Source: an uncultured Flavobacteriaceae bacterium (GTDB taxonomy: Bacteria > Bacteroidota > Bacteroidia > Flavobacteriales > Flavobacteriaceae). From it: 64,000 nucleotides of DNA. The position numbers and the translations under genes are program-made. Below are positions 49,527 through 59,086 of this stretch, piece by piece. Numbering within the stretch: position 1 is the stretch's first letter; each line of letters begins with the position of its first letter. The notes under the pieces are model-generated. The model was not told the origin of the DNA and did not search any database. It worked only from the letters and a program-made list of their open reading frames with translations. The DNA lies in the NCBI GenBank assembly GCA_937929935.1, contig CALFUL010000013.1:62001-126000 (forward strand), given 5' to 3'.

Positions 49527-50330
49527 ATGATAAAAATCATCCCCATACTAACCTTTCTCTTTTTGACTATTCATACATCAGGACAAAATTGCGAGTATGT
49601 TGCGTATTTTAGGTTGACTGATTTAGCTATTAAAGAATGTAAAAAAGAGAATTTTAAAGAAGCCAAGAAGAATTTCAAACTAGCATTTGAGAAAACAGTA
49701 TTTCCACAAGGTCATGACTTAAGTTACGCCCTTTTTACCGCGAACAAGTTAAAAGATGACCAATGGAGCCTGCAGGTGGCCAAAAAGCTTGCCGAAGGAG
49801 GAATTCCGCTAAAGTACTTTGCGCAATTCAAAAAGAAGAAATGGTATAAAGAATTTCAGGCTAACTTTCACAAATATGATGAACACTACAAAGAACATTT
49901 TGATTTAGATTTAAAGAATCGATTCTTAGATATTTATCAAAAGGACTTTGAACGTAATCAACAATATCACGAGTGGCGAGAAGGCAAAATTGAATTGACC
50001 TTACAAGAACTAATCGATGGTGCTACTCAAGTAACATCAGAATTTAAAGAGTTCATTGATGAATATGGATTTCCTAGTGAGCAAAAGATGGGCTACAACT
50101 ATGTACGTCGCATAAATCGTATTGAGGAATATAGTTCTGTAACACTACTCATTCATGTTTTTCAGATAGGAGATTTGACATTTAAAGACCGCATTGATGA
50201 TTTTACTTGCTCAGGCGGAATTCATTCAAAATATAATAAAACCTTACATGAGATTCGCGGCTTTGGAAATGGAACCGGAATTAAACAAGAAATGGAAACC
50301 AGATATACCAAATACAGAGGTGCGGAATAA
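49527..50330 (+). CDS. Hypothetical secreted protein
   Basis: Signal peptide MIKIIPILTFLFLTIHTSGQ. Confidence 0.6.
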   Translation: MIKIIPILTFLFLTIHTSGQNCEYVAYFRLTDLAIKECKKENFKEAKKNFKLAFEKTVFPQGHDLSYALFTANKLKDDQWSLQVAKKLAEGGIPLKYFAQFKKKKWYKEFQANFHKYDEHYKEHFDLDLKNRFLDIYQKDFERNQQYHEWREGKIELTLQELIDGATQVTSEFKEFIDEYGFPSEQKMGYNYVRRINRIEEYSSVTLLIHVFQIGDLTFKDRIDDFTCSGGIHSKYNKTLHEIRGFGNGTGIKQEMETRYTKYRGAE

Positions 50331-50361
50331 TTCAATTTAATACCTTTAAAAAAATTGAAAA

Positions 50362-50943
50362 TTGAAAACAAAATTTTTTCTTATTCTCATTTTATCTCTT
50401 GTACTATCATGTTCGAGCAGTTCTAAATTACTAAGACCTCAAATACAACCTGAAATACCAATAGCTGAATTATGTAGCAAGGGTATTTTACCCTTTAATA
50501 CTAATTACAAAAAATCATATTATAAAATTTTGCCCTACCTATTTTTTAATGAAGGCGGGACATTCATCAAAATTCATGGAGATTTTTACAACCTAAAATT
50601 TAATAGTAATTCTGATATTAATATTATGCCCGGGTTTTGGAGTGATTATGGGTCTCATCAAAATTCATTAATAGTTCTTGTATCACTGAGTGAAACCTCA
50701 AAATTACCGCTAAAAGATATTCCTATATCAGTTGAATCGAGCAAGCATGGAACTTTTGAAAAGGAAAAACTTATTGGAAATCAAGGTATAAATAGGGTGC
50801 AACAAAGAATCTTATTTGTAAAAAAACTAGAATTAGAAAATGAGTACGATGTATTGAATAAAATCAATGATGACGTAATTACTGTTACTATTGGCGGTCA
50901 GATTTATAAATTTTTAAACCCTGAATTAAGTTTGGATTACTAA
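50362..50943 (+). CDS. Hypothetical lipoprotein
   Basis: Lipobox LILSLVLSCSSS; TTG start. Confidence 0.6.
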   Translation: MKTKFFLILILSLVLSCSSSSKLLRPQIQPEIPIAELCSKGILPFNTNYKKSYYKILPYLFFNEGGTFIKIHGDFYNLKFNSNSDINIMPGFWSDYGSHQNSLIVLVSLSETSKLPLKDIPISVESSKHGTFEKEKLIGNQGINRVQQRILFVKKLELENEYDVLNKINDDVITVTIGGQIYKFLNPELSLDY

Positions 50944-51010
50944 AACCACTAACCCGCTCTTACGAGTTTCACAATCCTGCCAAAGTAGTAATTTGAAAAG
51001 TTAATCATAG

Positions 51011-52057
51011 TTACACTTTCCCCCACCTAACATAAATCCAATTAAAGAATAACACACTTAGAACGCAAAGCAATGCCACTAGCGGTGTTGAAAACAAAGT
51101 GAGTATCGTAAAAATGGCCCCGTAATATATAGAGTAGACTACTAAAGAAAATCCAAAGCGAAGGGTTGCTGAGAATTCAGGCTCCCAAATTTTGGGTTTG
51201 ACCACTAGTTTCCAAAAAATGAGAACTGGAAAATTCAAGAACCAAAAAATACTTTTTAAAAGCATGCCCATAATACTAGAACCACTTTTCAAATTTTCTA
51301 CTGTATCTAATTTTAGGGTTTCGATTGTCTTATTGACAGCTTCAGGTTGCATGTAATCAACTTCAAGGGCATCAAGTTGTTTTTCTATTTCGTCATAAGT
51401 ATCTACAGACGCAATATGCGTAGTTAACTTTTTCATTCGCTCACTAACCAATTCTTTGATTGCTGCGACTGATTCTCTAACTTTTAAAGGGTTATAGTAT
51501 TCTTTTACCGCAATTGGTTCGCCATAATGTATGGCCGCCTTATCAGGAAAAGCCATCATATTCTTATAATTCAACCCAACGGGTACCATTTGAATATCTA
51601 AATCGGGGTGTGCCTCTAAGGTCGCAAATAAGATTCTAGTAAAACCTTTACTCAAGGGCCGTACCCGTCTTTGAAGGTTGTGATTTGCTTCAGGAAAAAT
51701 GAGTAATGCTTCTTTATTTTTCAATAATGCTGTACACGATTCAAACACCGCCTGATTATTCTTTAAAGCATCACGACCATCACGAATGCGATATATAGGA
51801 AGCATTTGAAAAAACTTAAATACAGCTCTAAATACACTATTTTCAAATACATCAGATCGCGCTAAAAAAAAAGGTTTTCTAGTGCAATCAATGACAATTA
51901 AAAGCGAATCTAAAAGCGCATTTTGATGATTGGGTAAGAATAGTACTGGTTTATCTTTTGGCACATTATCGAGTCCCTTAACTATTATTTTTCCAAAGTA
52001 TAGGTGCAGGGCTGCCTTAATGATTGTTTTTACAATTTGATACGCGAAGTTTTTCAA
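51011..52057 (-). CDS. 1-acyl-sn-glycerol-3-phosphate acyltransferase (PlsC-like)
   Basis: FLPNHQNALLDSLL (HX4D-like); IFPEANHN; C-terminal TMs. Confidence 0.82.
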   Translation of the reverse strand: MKNFAYQIVKTIIKAALHLYFGKIIVKGLDNVPKDKPVLFLPNHQNALLDSLLIVIDCTRKPFFLARSDVFENSVFRAVFKFFQMLPIYRIRDGRDALKNNQAVFESCTALLKNKEALLIFPEANHNLQRRVRPLSKGFTRILFATLEAHPDLDIQMVPVGLNYKNMMAFPDKAAIHYGEPIAVKEYYNPLKVRESVAAIKELVSERMKKLTTHIASVDTYDEIEKQLDALEVDYMQPEAVNKTIETLKLDTVENLKSGSSIMGMLLKSIFWFLNFPVLIFWKLVVKPKIWEPEFSATLRFGFSLVVYSIYYGAIFTILTLFSTPLVALLCVLSVLFFNWIYVRWGKV

Positions 52058-52058
52058 T

Positions 52059-52973
52059 TCAAATGTCTTTATTGAATTTATATTGTCCCCAAATACTTGC
52101 TAAGACCAATCCAGATACAATATGCCATATGCCCCAAAAGGCCGCCAATAATGCCATACCTCCTAAGCCATCAAAGAAAGTAAAGATGAGTAATAATCCC
52201 AATCCAGAATTTTGAATTCCAGTTTCTATGGTAATACTTCTAGTATCTGCGTTTGATAATTTAAATAAGCGAGCTAGTGAAAATCCTGTAAAGAAAGCGA
52301 GCAAATTATGTGCTAGTACCAAGAAAAAAACAAGAGCCACATACTCTAAAAACACAGCGCTATTATTAAATAAAGCTATGAAAATTAAGGCCACAAAAAA
52401 TACAAGTGATAAAACCTTTAATAGTTTAGAGAGTTTTTTAGCCAATTGAGGTTTTAGGTGCTTGACCCACATACCCAAAACTAAAGGTATGCCTAAAAGC
52501 AACGCCACTAATTTGATCATTTTTAATGGCGAAATGGCAACCTCTAAAAGTATGCGTTCAGTTGGGGCATACAAAGAACCCCAAAATTGCAAATTCAAAG
52601 GCGTCATGAAAATAGCCATGACCGTTGCAATTGCTGTCAATGATATTGATAATGCTGTATTACCTTTCGCCAAATGGCTTATAAAATTTGAAATGTTACC
52701 GCCAGGGCAGGCTGCCACCATAAACATACCCAATGCAAAACTGGGCAACGGTTCTAACCAATAAATCAAAACAAAAGTGACCGCTGGCAATAGAATAAAC
52801 TGACTAAAAACCCCAACAAGAATGGGTTTTGGATTTTTTAAAAGTGCCTTGAAATCTTGAATTGAAATATCTAAGGCGATACCAAACATGACTAATGACA
52901 ACGCTAAATTTAAGGCCCAAAGCGTTTGCTCGTCAAAATTTATTTGAATGCTGTCAATAAAAGAAGTAGTCAA
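52059..52973 (-). CDS. Bile acid:sodium symporter family transporter
   Basis: MVAACPGGNISNFISHLAKGNTALSISLTAIATV; ITIETGIQNSGLGLLL. Confidence 0.9.
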   Translation of the reverse strand: MTTSFIDSIQINFDEQTLWALNLALSLVMFGIALDISIQDFKALLKNPKPILVGVFSQFILLPAVTFVLIYWLEPLPSFALGMFMVAACPGGNISNFISHLAKGNTALSISLTAIATVMAIFMTPLNLQFWGSLYAPTERILLEVAISPLKMIKLVALLLGIPLVLGMWVKHLKPQLAKKLSKLLKVLSLVFFVALIFIALFNNSAVFLEYVALVFFLVLAHNLLAFFTGFSLARLFKLSNADTRSITIETGIQNSGLGLLLIFTFFDGLGGMALLAAFWGIWHIVSGLVLASIWGQYKFNKDI

Positions 52974-53075
52974 TGTTGGCTTGCTTGATTAAAGACGTTG
53001 AAGTTAAAAAATCACTTTAGGTATATCAACTAATCACTGAAATACTTTTAACTTTAAACTTTAAAAAGAAGTAAG

Positions 53076-53636
53076 ATGGCAATGACCCCAAGTAATATGA
53101 TGCCTTTAGGTACCGTGGCACCTGATTTTAATTTACCTGATACCGTGAGTGAAACGCATATGTCACTGCAGGCTATCAAAGGCAAAAAAGGCACCCTCGT
53201 TGCCTTTATTTGTAACCACTGCCCTTTTGTAATTCACATCAACCCAGAATTCTCAAATATGGCGAAAGAATATCAAGAAAAAGGTATTGGGTTTGTGGCT
53301 ATTTCAAGTAATGATGCTGAAAATTATCCGCAAGATGGGCCCCATTTAATGAAGCAAACGGCTGAAGAAAATAACTATACGTTTCCGTATCTCTATGATG
53401 AAAATCAAACTATAGCAATGGCGTATGATGCTGCGTGTACTCCTGATTTTTATTTGTTTGATGCGCAATTAAAACTCGTGTATCGTGGGCAACTTGATGA
53501 CTCAAGACCCGGAAACGGACTGCCCGTGAATGGTAAAGATATACGTGATGCTGTGAATGCCTTACTCGAAAATAAATCGATTGACCCCAATCAAAAACCA
53601 AGTATTGGCTGTAATATCAAATGGTTGGCCCCCTAG
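53076..53636 (+). CDS. Thioredoxin/AhpC-TSA family protein
   Basis: GTVAPDFNLPDTVSE; FICNHCPFVIHINPEF; SIGCNIKWLAP. Confidence 0.9.
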   Translation: MAMTPSNMMPLGTVAPDFNLPDTVSETHMSLQAIKGKKGTLVAFICNHCPFVIHINPEFSNMAKEYQEKGIGFVAISSNDAENYPQDGPHLMKQTAEENNYTFPYLYDENQTIAMAYDAACTPDFYLFDAQLKLVYRGQLDDSRPGNGLPVNGKDIRDAVNALLENKSIDPNQKPSIGCNIKWLAP

Positions 53637-53936
53637 CCCCCAAAGGGGGAATTATGTGATGTAATCCTAATTCATTTTAAATCACAAAATAACTAAAATG
53701 CCAGTTCGAGTGATTTTGAGGAACGTAAAATAGCTTGCCCGACTTTTGGCGAGTATCGAGAACCAATTAAGACTTTAAAATTCTTATTCTCAATATAAAT
53801 TTCACTCATCGTAATCGTAAAATTCACTCGAATTGACAGAATTTTATAAAACCAATAAATGAAAATAAATTCAAAAGATACGCTAGAGCAAAAAGCGATG
53901 CTGTTTTTAAAAATATATTTGAACATGGCATCTTAA

Positions 53937-54179
53937 TCAGTTGAAGTTTATAAACCCAAAACTATTGATTTACAAAAGCCACATGATCGCGATGAAGTCT
54001 ACGTGATTATTTCTGGTCAAGACGAATTCATTAATCAAGATGCAAGAACCACCTTCGAAACCGGAGATTTGTTTTTTGTAAAAGCAGGAAATGAACACCG
54101 GTTTGAAAATTTTACTGATGATTTTTCAACGTGGGTATTGTTCTACGTACCAAAAGGAGGGGAGAATTCACAACTATGA
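53937..54179 (+). pseudogene. Cupin-domain protein remnant, 5' end missing
   Basis: Frame: *-S-VEVYKPKTIDLQKPHDRDEVYVIISGQDEFINQDARTTFETGDLFFVKAGNEHRFENFTDDFSTWVLFYVPKGGENSQL*; in-frame TAA at 53934 and no start codon. Confidence 0.75.
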
Positions 54180-54707
54180 TAACCAGCCTTCCCGTTGCGT
54201 TAAGGTTTCAATATGAGCAAAATGATGATGACCATGCCAAACATATTTGGCAATATTCTCTTCGACTGTTACGGCTATATTTCCTTCAGGATGTATGTAA
54301 TGTCTTTTTAAATCATCCGTAGATAATCCTTTTAAAAAATAAACCAACTTAGCGTGTAAAGCAGTGATATACGTTAATGACATCTGAATTGGTGCCGTTT
54401 TCGCATCAAATAACTTACTCCATTCTTTTTCTTCATAAGCTTTGATCAAAGGTTCATTTTCAGTCATGGCCCATTTAAAACGGGTGTAACTGTGGTGATG
54501 ACTATCAGCAATATGATGTATGACTTGCCTGACTGTCCATCCGCCAGGTCGATAGGGCGTATTTAATTGTTCTTCGGAAAAATCAGCCACTAATTTTTCT
54601 AGTCTTTCAGGAAGAATTTCTAAACTATGAATCCAATCTTCTATTTGTTTTACATCTTTAGCGGGTACATATGTAAATTTTCCTATGGGATATTTCAGTT
54701 TTTCCAT
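54174..54707 (-). CDS. DinB-superfamily protein, YfiT/bacillithiol transferase-like
   Basis: PYRPGGWTVRQVIHHIADSHHHSYTRFKWAMTE; WHGHHHFAHI. Confidence 0.88.
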   Translation of the reverse strand: MEKLKYPIGKFTYVPAKDVKQIEDWIHSLEILPERLEKLVADFSEEQLNTPYRPGGWTVRQVIHHIADSHHHSYTRFKWAMTENEPLIKAYEEKEWSKLFDAKTAPIQMSLTYITALHAKLVYFLKGLSTDDLKRHYIHPEGNIAVTVEENIAKYVWHGHHHFAHIETLTQREGWLS

Positions 54708-54839
54708 GACTTAAAAGTACTAAACTTTGGCACCAAAATTCATGTAAAAAAGAAGATAATTATGGGGTTAAAAAAATAAAAAGTAGGGTAAATAGATGAA
54801 CAAGTTGTTTCAGCTACAACAAACAATTAATTCAAAAAA

Positions 54840-55358
54840 ATGAAACTTAAAAGACTTACCACTCTCTTGCTTTTCAGTATTCTCTTTCAGAGTTGCTGTA
54901 CTTTTTACGGAGACTGTGAAGACAGGTTTGATGATTCATTTATAGCATCAAACTTTACCCCAGTGGTCATAAAAAGAGCTGATTTTGAGGCCTCTATAAA
55001 TTTATCAAATTCAACAGCGATTGGCACCTCAGGAAAAATTTATATAGTTAATAATACATTGTTTATCAATGAGTTAAATAAAGGTTTTCATATTTATGAT
55101 AATAGTGACCCTAGCAACCCTAAGGCCCTTAAATTTTTAGAAGCCCCCGGTTCAACTGACCTTGCCATTCGAGATAATATGATTTACATCAATCAGGCTA
55201 CTGACTTAATTGCGGTGCAGTTTAACGCAACTACAAATGAAATCAGTTTAAAAAAGCGTATTTCAAACACCTTTCCACCGCTTCGTTCTCCAGATGGCTT
55301 TGAGGCGTATGATATTCCTGAAAATTCAGTAGTTGTTGATTGGAAACCTAAAAATTAA
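54840..55358 (+). CDS. LVIVD-repeat lipoprotein
   Basis: Lipobox SILFQSCCT; FIIDNSDPSNPK-type repeat (HIYDNSDPSNPKALKFLEAPG). Confidence 0.7.
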   Translation: MKLKRLTTLLLFSILFQSCCTFYGDCEDRFDDSFIASNFTPVVIKRADFEASINLSNSTAIGTSGKIYIVNNTLFINELNKGFHIYDNSDPSNPKALKFLEAPGSTDLAIRDNMIYINQATDLIAVQFNATTNEISLKKRISNTFPPLRSPDGFEAYDIPENSVVVDWKPKN

Positions 55359-55364
55359 ATAAGC

Positions 55365-56108
55365 ATGAAAAAATATTTAGCAATTCTCATTATTTTACTT
55401 GTTGGTATAAGTTGCGATTCAGATTCATCTAGCAGCGATGCGCAAACTTCAGCTGATGGTCAAGGTGGCTCACTAGCTCGATTTACCTTAAAAGGTAATT
55501 ATCTTTATACCGTTGATGATGCGGGTTTAAATGTATTCAACATTACTACCACTGAAGATCCTGTTAAAGTCAATTCAATACCTGTAGGTTTTAATATTGA
55601 AACTCTTTTTAGTTATAAAAACTACCTCTACATTGGTTCACAAAATGGCATGTTTATTTACGATTTAGAAAATCCTGAATTTCCTACACAATTAGCTGCC
55701 GTTGAACATTTTACGGCCTGTGATCCAGTTATAGCAAATGATACCCACGCTTATGTTACCTTACAATCAACTACTTTCTGTGGTAATAATATCAACGTTT
55801 TAGAAATATATGATGTAACTACTGTTACAGACCCTATTTTATTAAATAGTCGAAATCTTACTTCACCTAAAGGGTTGGGGTTATATGGTAATTACTTATT
55901 TGTTTGCGATGATGAAATTAAAGTTTTTGATGTATCAGTACCTGAAGAATCTAAATTGGTAACCTCTATAAATCGCAATGCTTTTGATGTTATTATACGT
56001 AATGATCTATTGATTGCTATTGGATCAACAGGTTTATATCAATACCAATTATCAAATGATGCTCAAACGGGCGTTGAAATAAAAGAATTGAGTACGTTAA
56101 GTATTTAA
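55365..56108 (+). CDS. LVIVD-repeat lipoprotein
   Basis: Lipobox ILLVGISCDS; LNVFNITTTEDPVKVNSIPVG and IYDLENPEFPTQLAAVE repeats. Confidence 0.75.
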   Translation: MKKYLAILIILLVGISCDSDSSSSDAQTSADGQGGSLARFTLKGNYLYTVDDAGLNVFNITTTEDPVKVNSIPVGFNIETLFSYKNYLYIGSQNGMFIYDLENPEFPTQLAAVEHFTACDPVIANDTHAYVTLQSTTFCGNNINVLEIYDVTTVTDPILLNSRNLTSPKGLGLYGNYLFVCDDEIKVFDVSVPEESKLVTSINRNAFDVIIRNDLLIAIGSTGLYQYQLSNDAQTGVEIKELSTLSI

Positions 56109-56130
56109 GCTGTCTCGATTATTGTGTAAA

Positions 56131-56160
56131 TGGCTCTGAATAACAATCAGGGCCATTTTT
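56131..56160 (+). terminator. Intrinsic terminator
   Basis: ATGGCTCTGA-ataacaa-TCAGGGCCAT + TTTT. Confidence 0.75.
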
Positions 56161-56236
56161 ATGTATAGCCAACTTGCTTTACGCGATTAATGCTATCTTG
56201 CTACTACTCTAGCTTAATTATTAAAATTCGCAGTAC

Positions 56237-57235
56237 ATGAAATCTTTTACATTATCTGAAATCAATGATTTGTTGAATGGCACACTCGTTGGTCATAGCT
56301 CTAAGATCATTACGGGTCCTGAAGAATTACAAAAAGCACAAGCCAACCATATTACTTTTATTGGAAGTATTAAATATGTTTCTCTTTGGAAAAATTCAAA
56401 GGCATCAGTGGCTATTGTAAATGAAAATTTAGAGGTAGAAGCAGGCGAAAACAAAGCCCTTATTAAAGTTAAAAACGCTGATTTAGCCATGGTCAAAATA
56501 CTGGAAATTTTTCAACCCGACACTCCAGTTTTTGAATCAGATATTCACGCTACAGCAGTAGTACACACTACCGCAAAAATTGGCACTGGTTGCAAAATTG
56601 GCGCAAATTGTTATGTGGGTAAAAATGTTATTTTAGGAGACGGTGTGATACTTTACCCTAATGTGACCATTCTAGATGAAACTACAATTGGCAAACAATG
56701 CGTTTTTTGGTCAGGTACAGTAATTAGAGAACGCTGTAAAATTGGTCATCAGTGTATTTTTCATGCCAATGTTAGTATTGGTGCTGATGGTTTTGGGTAT
56801 CGCCCTAGTGAAGATGGGCGAGGGCTTGTGAAAATACCTCAAATTGGCACAGTAGTTATTGGCAATGATGTTGAAATTGGTGCTAATTCATGTGTAGATC
56901 GTGGTAAATTTAGTGCCACTATCATTGGCGATAATTGTAAAATTGATAATCAAGTGCAAATTGCTCATAACTGCATTATGGGTAGATCATGTATTATGGC
57001 AGGCCATAGCGGATTGGCTGGATCGGTAACCTTAGGCGACGGTGTCATAATTGGCGGTAGCGCATCAATTAAAGACCACACTACCCTACATTCAGGGGTT
57101 GTGGTTGGGGCAGGATCAGGGGTTGTAGGTGATGTGAAAGCAGGAAAAACGGTTTTAGGTTACCCTGCACAAGATTCACGCGATATGCTTAGGCAATGGG
57201 TAATGATGAGAAAATTAGCAAGAGACTCAAAATAA
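56237..57235 (+). CDS. lpxD: UDP-3-O-(3-hydroxyacyl)glucosamine N-acyltransferase
   Basis: Hexapeptide repeats; HANVSIGADGFGYRPSEDGRGLVKIPQIGTVVIGNDVEIGANSCVDRG. Confidence 0.95.
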   Translation: MKSFTLSEINDLLNGTLVGHSSKIITGPEELQKAQANHITFIGSIKYVSLWKNSKASVAIVNENLEVEAGENKALIKVKNADLAMVKILEIFQPDTPVFESDIHATAVVHTTAKIGTGCKIGANCYVGKNVILGDGVILYPNVTILDETTIGKQCVFWSGTVIRERCKIGHQCIFHANVSIGADGFGYRPSEDGRGLVKIPQIGTVVIGNDVEIGANSCVDRGKFSATIIGDNCKIDNQVQIAHNCIMGRSCIMAGHSGLAGSVTLGDGVIIGGSASIKDHTTLHSGVVVGAGSGVVGDVKAGKTVLGYPAQDSRDMLRQWVMMRKLARDSK

Positions 57236-57293
57236 ATTTATATAGTTTTTAAAATATAAGCTGCGAAAATTCAGACAATTAAAGATTAAATAC

Positions 57294-57301
57294 TATATTT
57301 G
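57294..57301 (+). promoter_or_regulatory. Bacteroidota -7 promoter element upstream of csp
   Basis: tatatttg 30 bp upstream of the csp ATG. Confidence 0.4.
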
Positions 57302-57330
57302 GCTTTTAATAATTATTTAATTTTAGTATT

Positions 57331-57525
57331 ATGAGTAAAGGAACAGTAAAATTCTTCAACGATTCCAAAGGTTACGGTTTTATCACTGAAGATGGTTCGA
57401 ACGAAGATCATTTTGTGCATATTTCAGGTTTAATCGATGAGATTAGAGAAGGTGATGTTGTAGAATTTGAATTACAACAAGGTAAAAAAGGATTGAACGC
57501 CGTTAATGTAAAGGTAGTAGACTAA
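57331..57525 (+). CDS. Cold-shock domain protein
   Basis: MSKGTVKFFNDSKGYGFITEDGSNEDHFVHISGL. Confidence 0.95.
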   Translation: MSKGTVKFFNDSKGYGFITEDGSNEDHFVHISGLIDEIREGDVVEFELQQGKKGLNAVNVKVVD

Positions 57526-57560
57526 GATAAGGTTACATAAAACTTTTTTAGAACGTTAAA

Positions 57561-57587
57561 AGCTCCGATGAATCGGAGCTTTTTTTT
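57561..57587 (+). terminator. Intrinsic terminator of csp
   Basis: AGCTCCGAT-ga-ATCGGAGCT + T-tract. Confidence 0.9.
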
Positions 57588-57822
57588 GTGCCTTACTTTT
57601 AAGAACTTTCATTTTTCTTCAAATGCAATTGCATCAATCTAAGAACAGCACATATTTAGCATATTGGCAATAAGGCACAGAAATCATTAAATAGTTTATA
57701 AATTATTAACAATAATTTGAAAAAATAACAAAAAATGATCCAAGAGTCATAATATTTTTAAATGTAAAACGTTATATTGTAAGCCAACTAAGAGCCCCAC
57801 TCTTATTTAAAACTTAAGCCTT

Positions 57823-57924
57823 ATGATGACACTACTTAGTGCGCTATTTATTTTGCTGGCTATTAACGTAGCCTTATTAAGATTCAGTTCTATGGAAATT
57901 GAAAACCCATATAAAGTAGGGTAA
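57823..57924 (+). CDS. Putative 33-aa small membrane protein
   Basis: MMTLLSALFILLAINVALLRFSSMEIENPYKVG*, one TM segment. Confidence 0.4.
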   Translation: MMTLLSALFILLAINVALLRFSSMEIENPYKVG

Positions 57925-57925
57925 A

Positions 57926-58042
57926 TTGAAACTGAGCTGTTTTGTAATAAAACAGTCTAGTTTGATTTCTTTTATTTTAATTCTAATCGTCTTGATTGCA
58001 ATAAATTTAATTTTATTGCTGTTCAGCGTGAATGAAAAATAA
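57926..58042 (+). CDS. Putative 38-aa small membrane protein (TTG start)
   Basis: LKLSCFVIKQSSLISFILILIVLIAINLILLLFSVNEK*, one TM; followed immediately by a terminator. Confidence 0.35.
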   Translation: MKLSCFVIKQSSLISFILILIVLIAINLILLLFSVNEK

Positions 58043-58078
58043 AAAACTCCTTAACCACATGATGGCTAAGGAGTTTTT
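58041..58078. terminator. Bidirectional stem-loop terminator
   Basis: AAAAAACTCCTTA...TAAGGAGTTTTTT. Confidence 0.85.
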
Positions 58079-58105
58079 TATTTTTAGAAAATTCTTCTGT
58101 TTTAT

Positions 58106-59038
58106 CTAGCCAACTTTCATTAACTCAACATCAAAAATTAAGGTCGCATTTGGCGGTATAACACCACCAGCACCTGTACTACCATACCCTAATTCTGAAG
58201 GAATAACAAAACGAGCTTTATCGCCTACTCTTAAAAGTGAGATACCTTCATCCCATCCTTTGATGACCTGACCTATTCCTAATTGAAATGAAATAGGGTC
58301 ATTTCTTTTGTATGATGAATCAAAAACTTGTCCGTTAAGTAAAGATCCTTCGTAGTGAACAGACACCTGTTGCCCTGAAGTCGCTTGATCGCCACTACCC
58401 TTTTGTATGATTTTATAACGTAAGCCTGAATCTGTAGCTTCAAAACCTGCTGCTACCTTATCTAATTCAGCAGCTTGTTTTGCATTTTCTTCGGCAATTC
58501 TTCCGGCTTTAGAACTTTTAAATTCTTCAAAAGCAGCGACTGCGTCAAAACTTTCAGCAGCTTCACCTAATCTCACAATTTCAAGACTTTCAATGGCATC
58601 GCCTTGCGCCACAGAATCAACAATATCTTGACCTGATGCGACATGACCAAAAACAGTATGCTTGTTATCTAACCAAGGTGTTGCGATATGGGTAATGAAA
58701 AATTGACTTCCGTTAGTACCTGGCCCAGCATTAGCCATTGAAAGTACTCCGGGTTCATTATGACTTAGGTCAGCATGAAATTCATCATCAAATTTATAGC
58801 CAGCGTCTCCGGTACCAGTACCTAGAGGACAACCACCCTGAATCATAAAATCTGGAATTACCCTATGAAATTTTAATCCGTTGTAGTATGGTTCGCCTTC
58901 AGCTTTGGCTGAATTTTTCAATTTACCCTCAGCAAGGGCAACAAAATTACCAACCGTACCCGGTGTTTTGTCATGGGTAAGCTTAACTAGTATTTCGCCT
59001 TTTGATGTATTGAATTTTGCGTAGATTCCTTCTTGCAT
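58106..59038 (-). CDS. Dual-domain peptidyl-prolyl isomerase: N-terminal cyclophilin + C-terminal FKBP
   Basis: YYNGLKFHRVIPDFMIQGGCPLGTGTG...GTNGSQFFITH; SGQQVSVHYEGSLLNGQVFDSSYKRNDPISFQLGIGQVIKGWDEGISLL. Confidence 0.95.
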   Translation of the reverse strand: MQEGIYAKFNTSKGEILVKLTHDKTPGTVGNFVALAEGKLKNSAKAEGEPYYNGLKFHRVIPDFMIQGGCPLGTGTGDAGYKFDDEFHADLSHNEPGVLSMANAGPGTNGSQFFITHIATPWLDNKHTVFGHVASGQDIVDSVAQGDAIESLEIVRLGEAAESFDAVAAFEEFKSSKAGRIAEENAKQAAELDKVAAGFEATDSGLRYKIIQKGSGDQATSGQQVSVHYEGSLLNGQVFDSSYKRNDPISFQLGIGQVIKGWDEGISLLRVGDKARFVIPSELGYGSTGAGGVIPPNATLIFDVELMKVG

Positions 59039-59086
59039 TGTTCGATTTTTTAATGAATCGCAAAGGTAGGAAATTTGCTAAATTAT

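Noticed and set aside
53637-53649. CCCCC-aaa-GGGGG as a terminator of the thioredoxin-like gene
   Set aside because: Very short stem overlapping the stop region and no T-tract; more likely part of a dispersed repeat.
53693-53926. Minus ORF of 77 aa (MFKYIFKNSIAF...)
   Set aside because: Overlaps the repeat arms and degenerate region; no recognisable domain.
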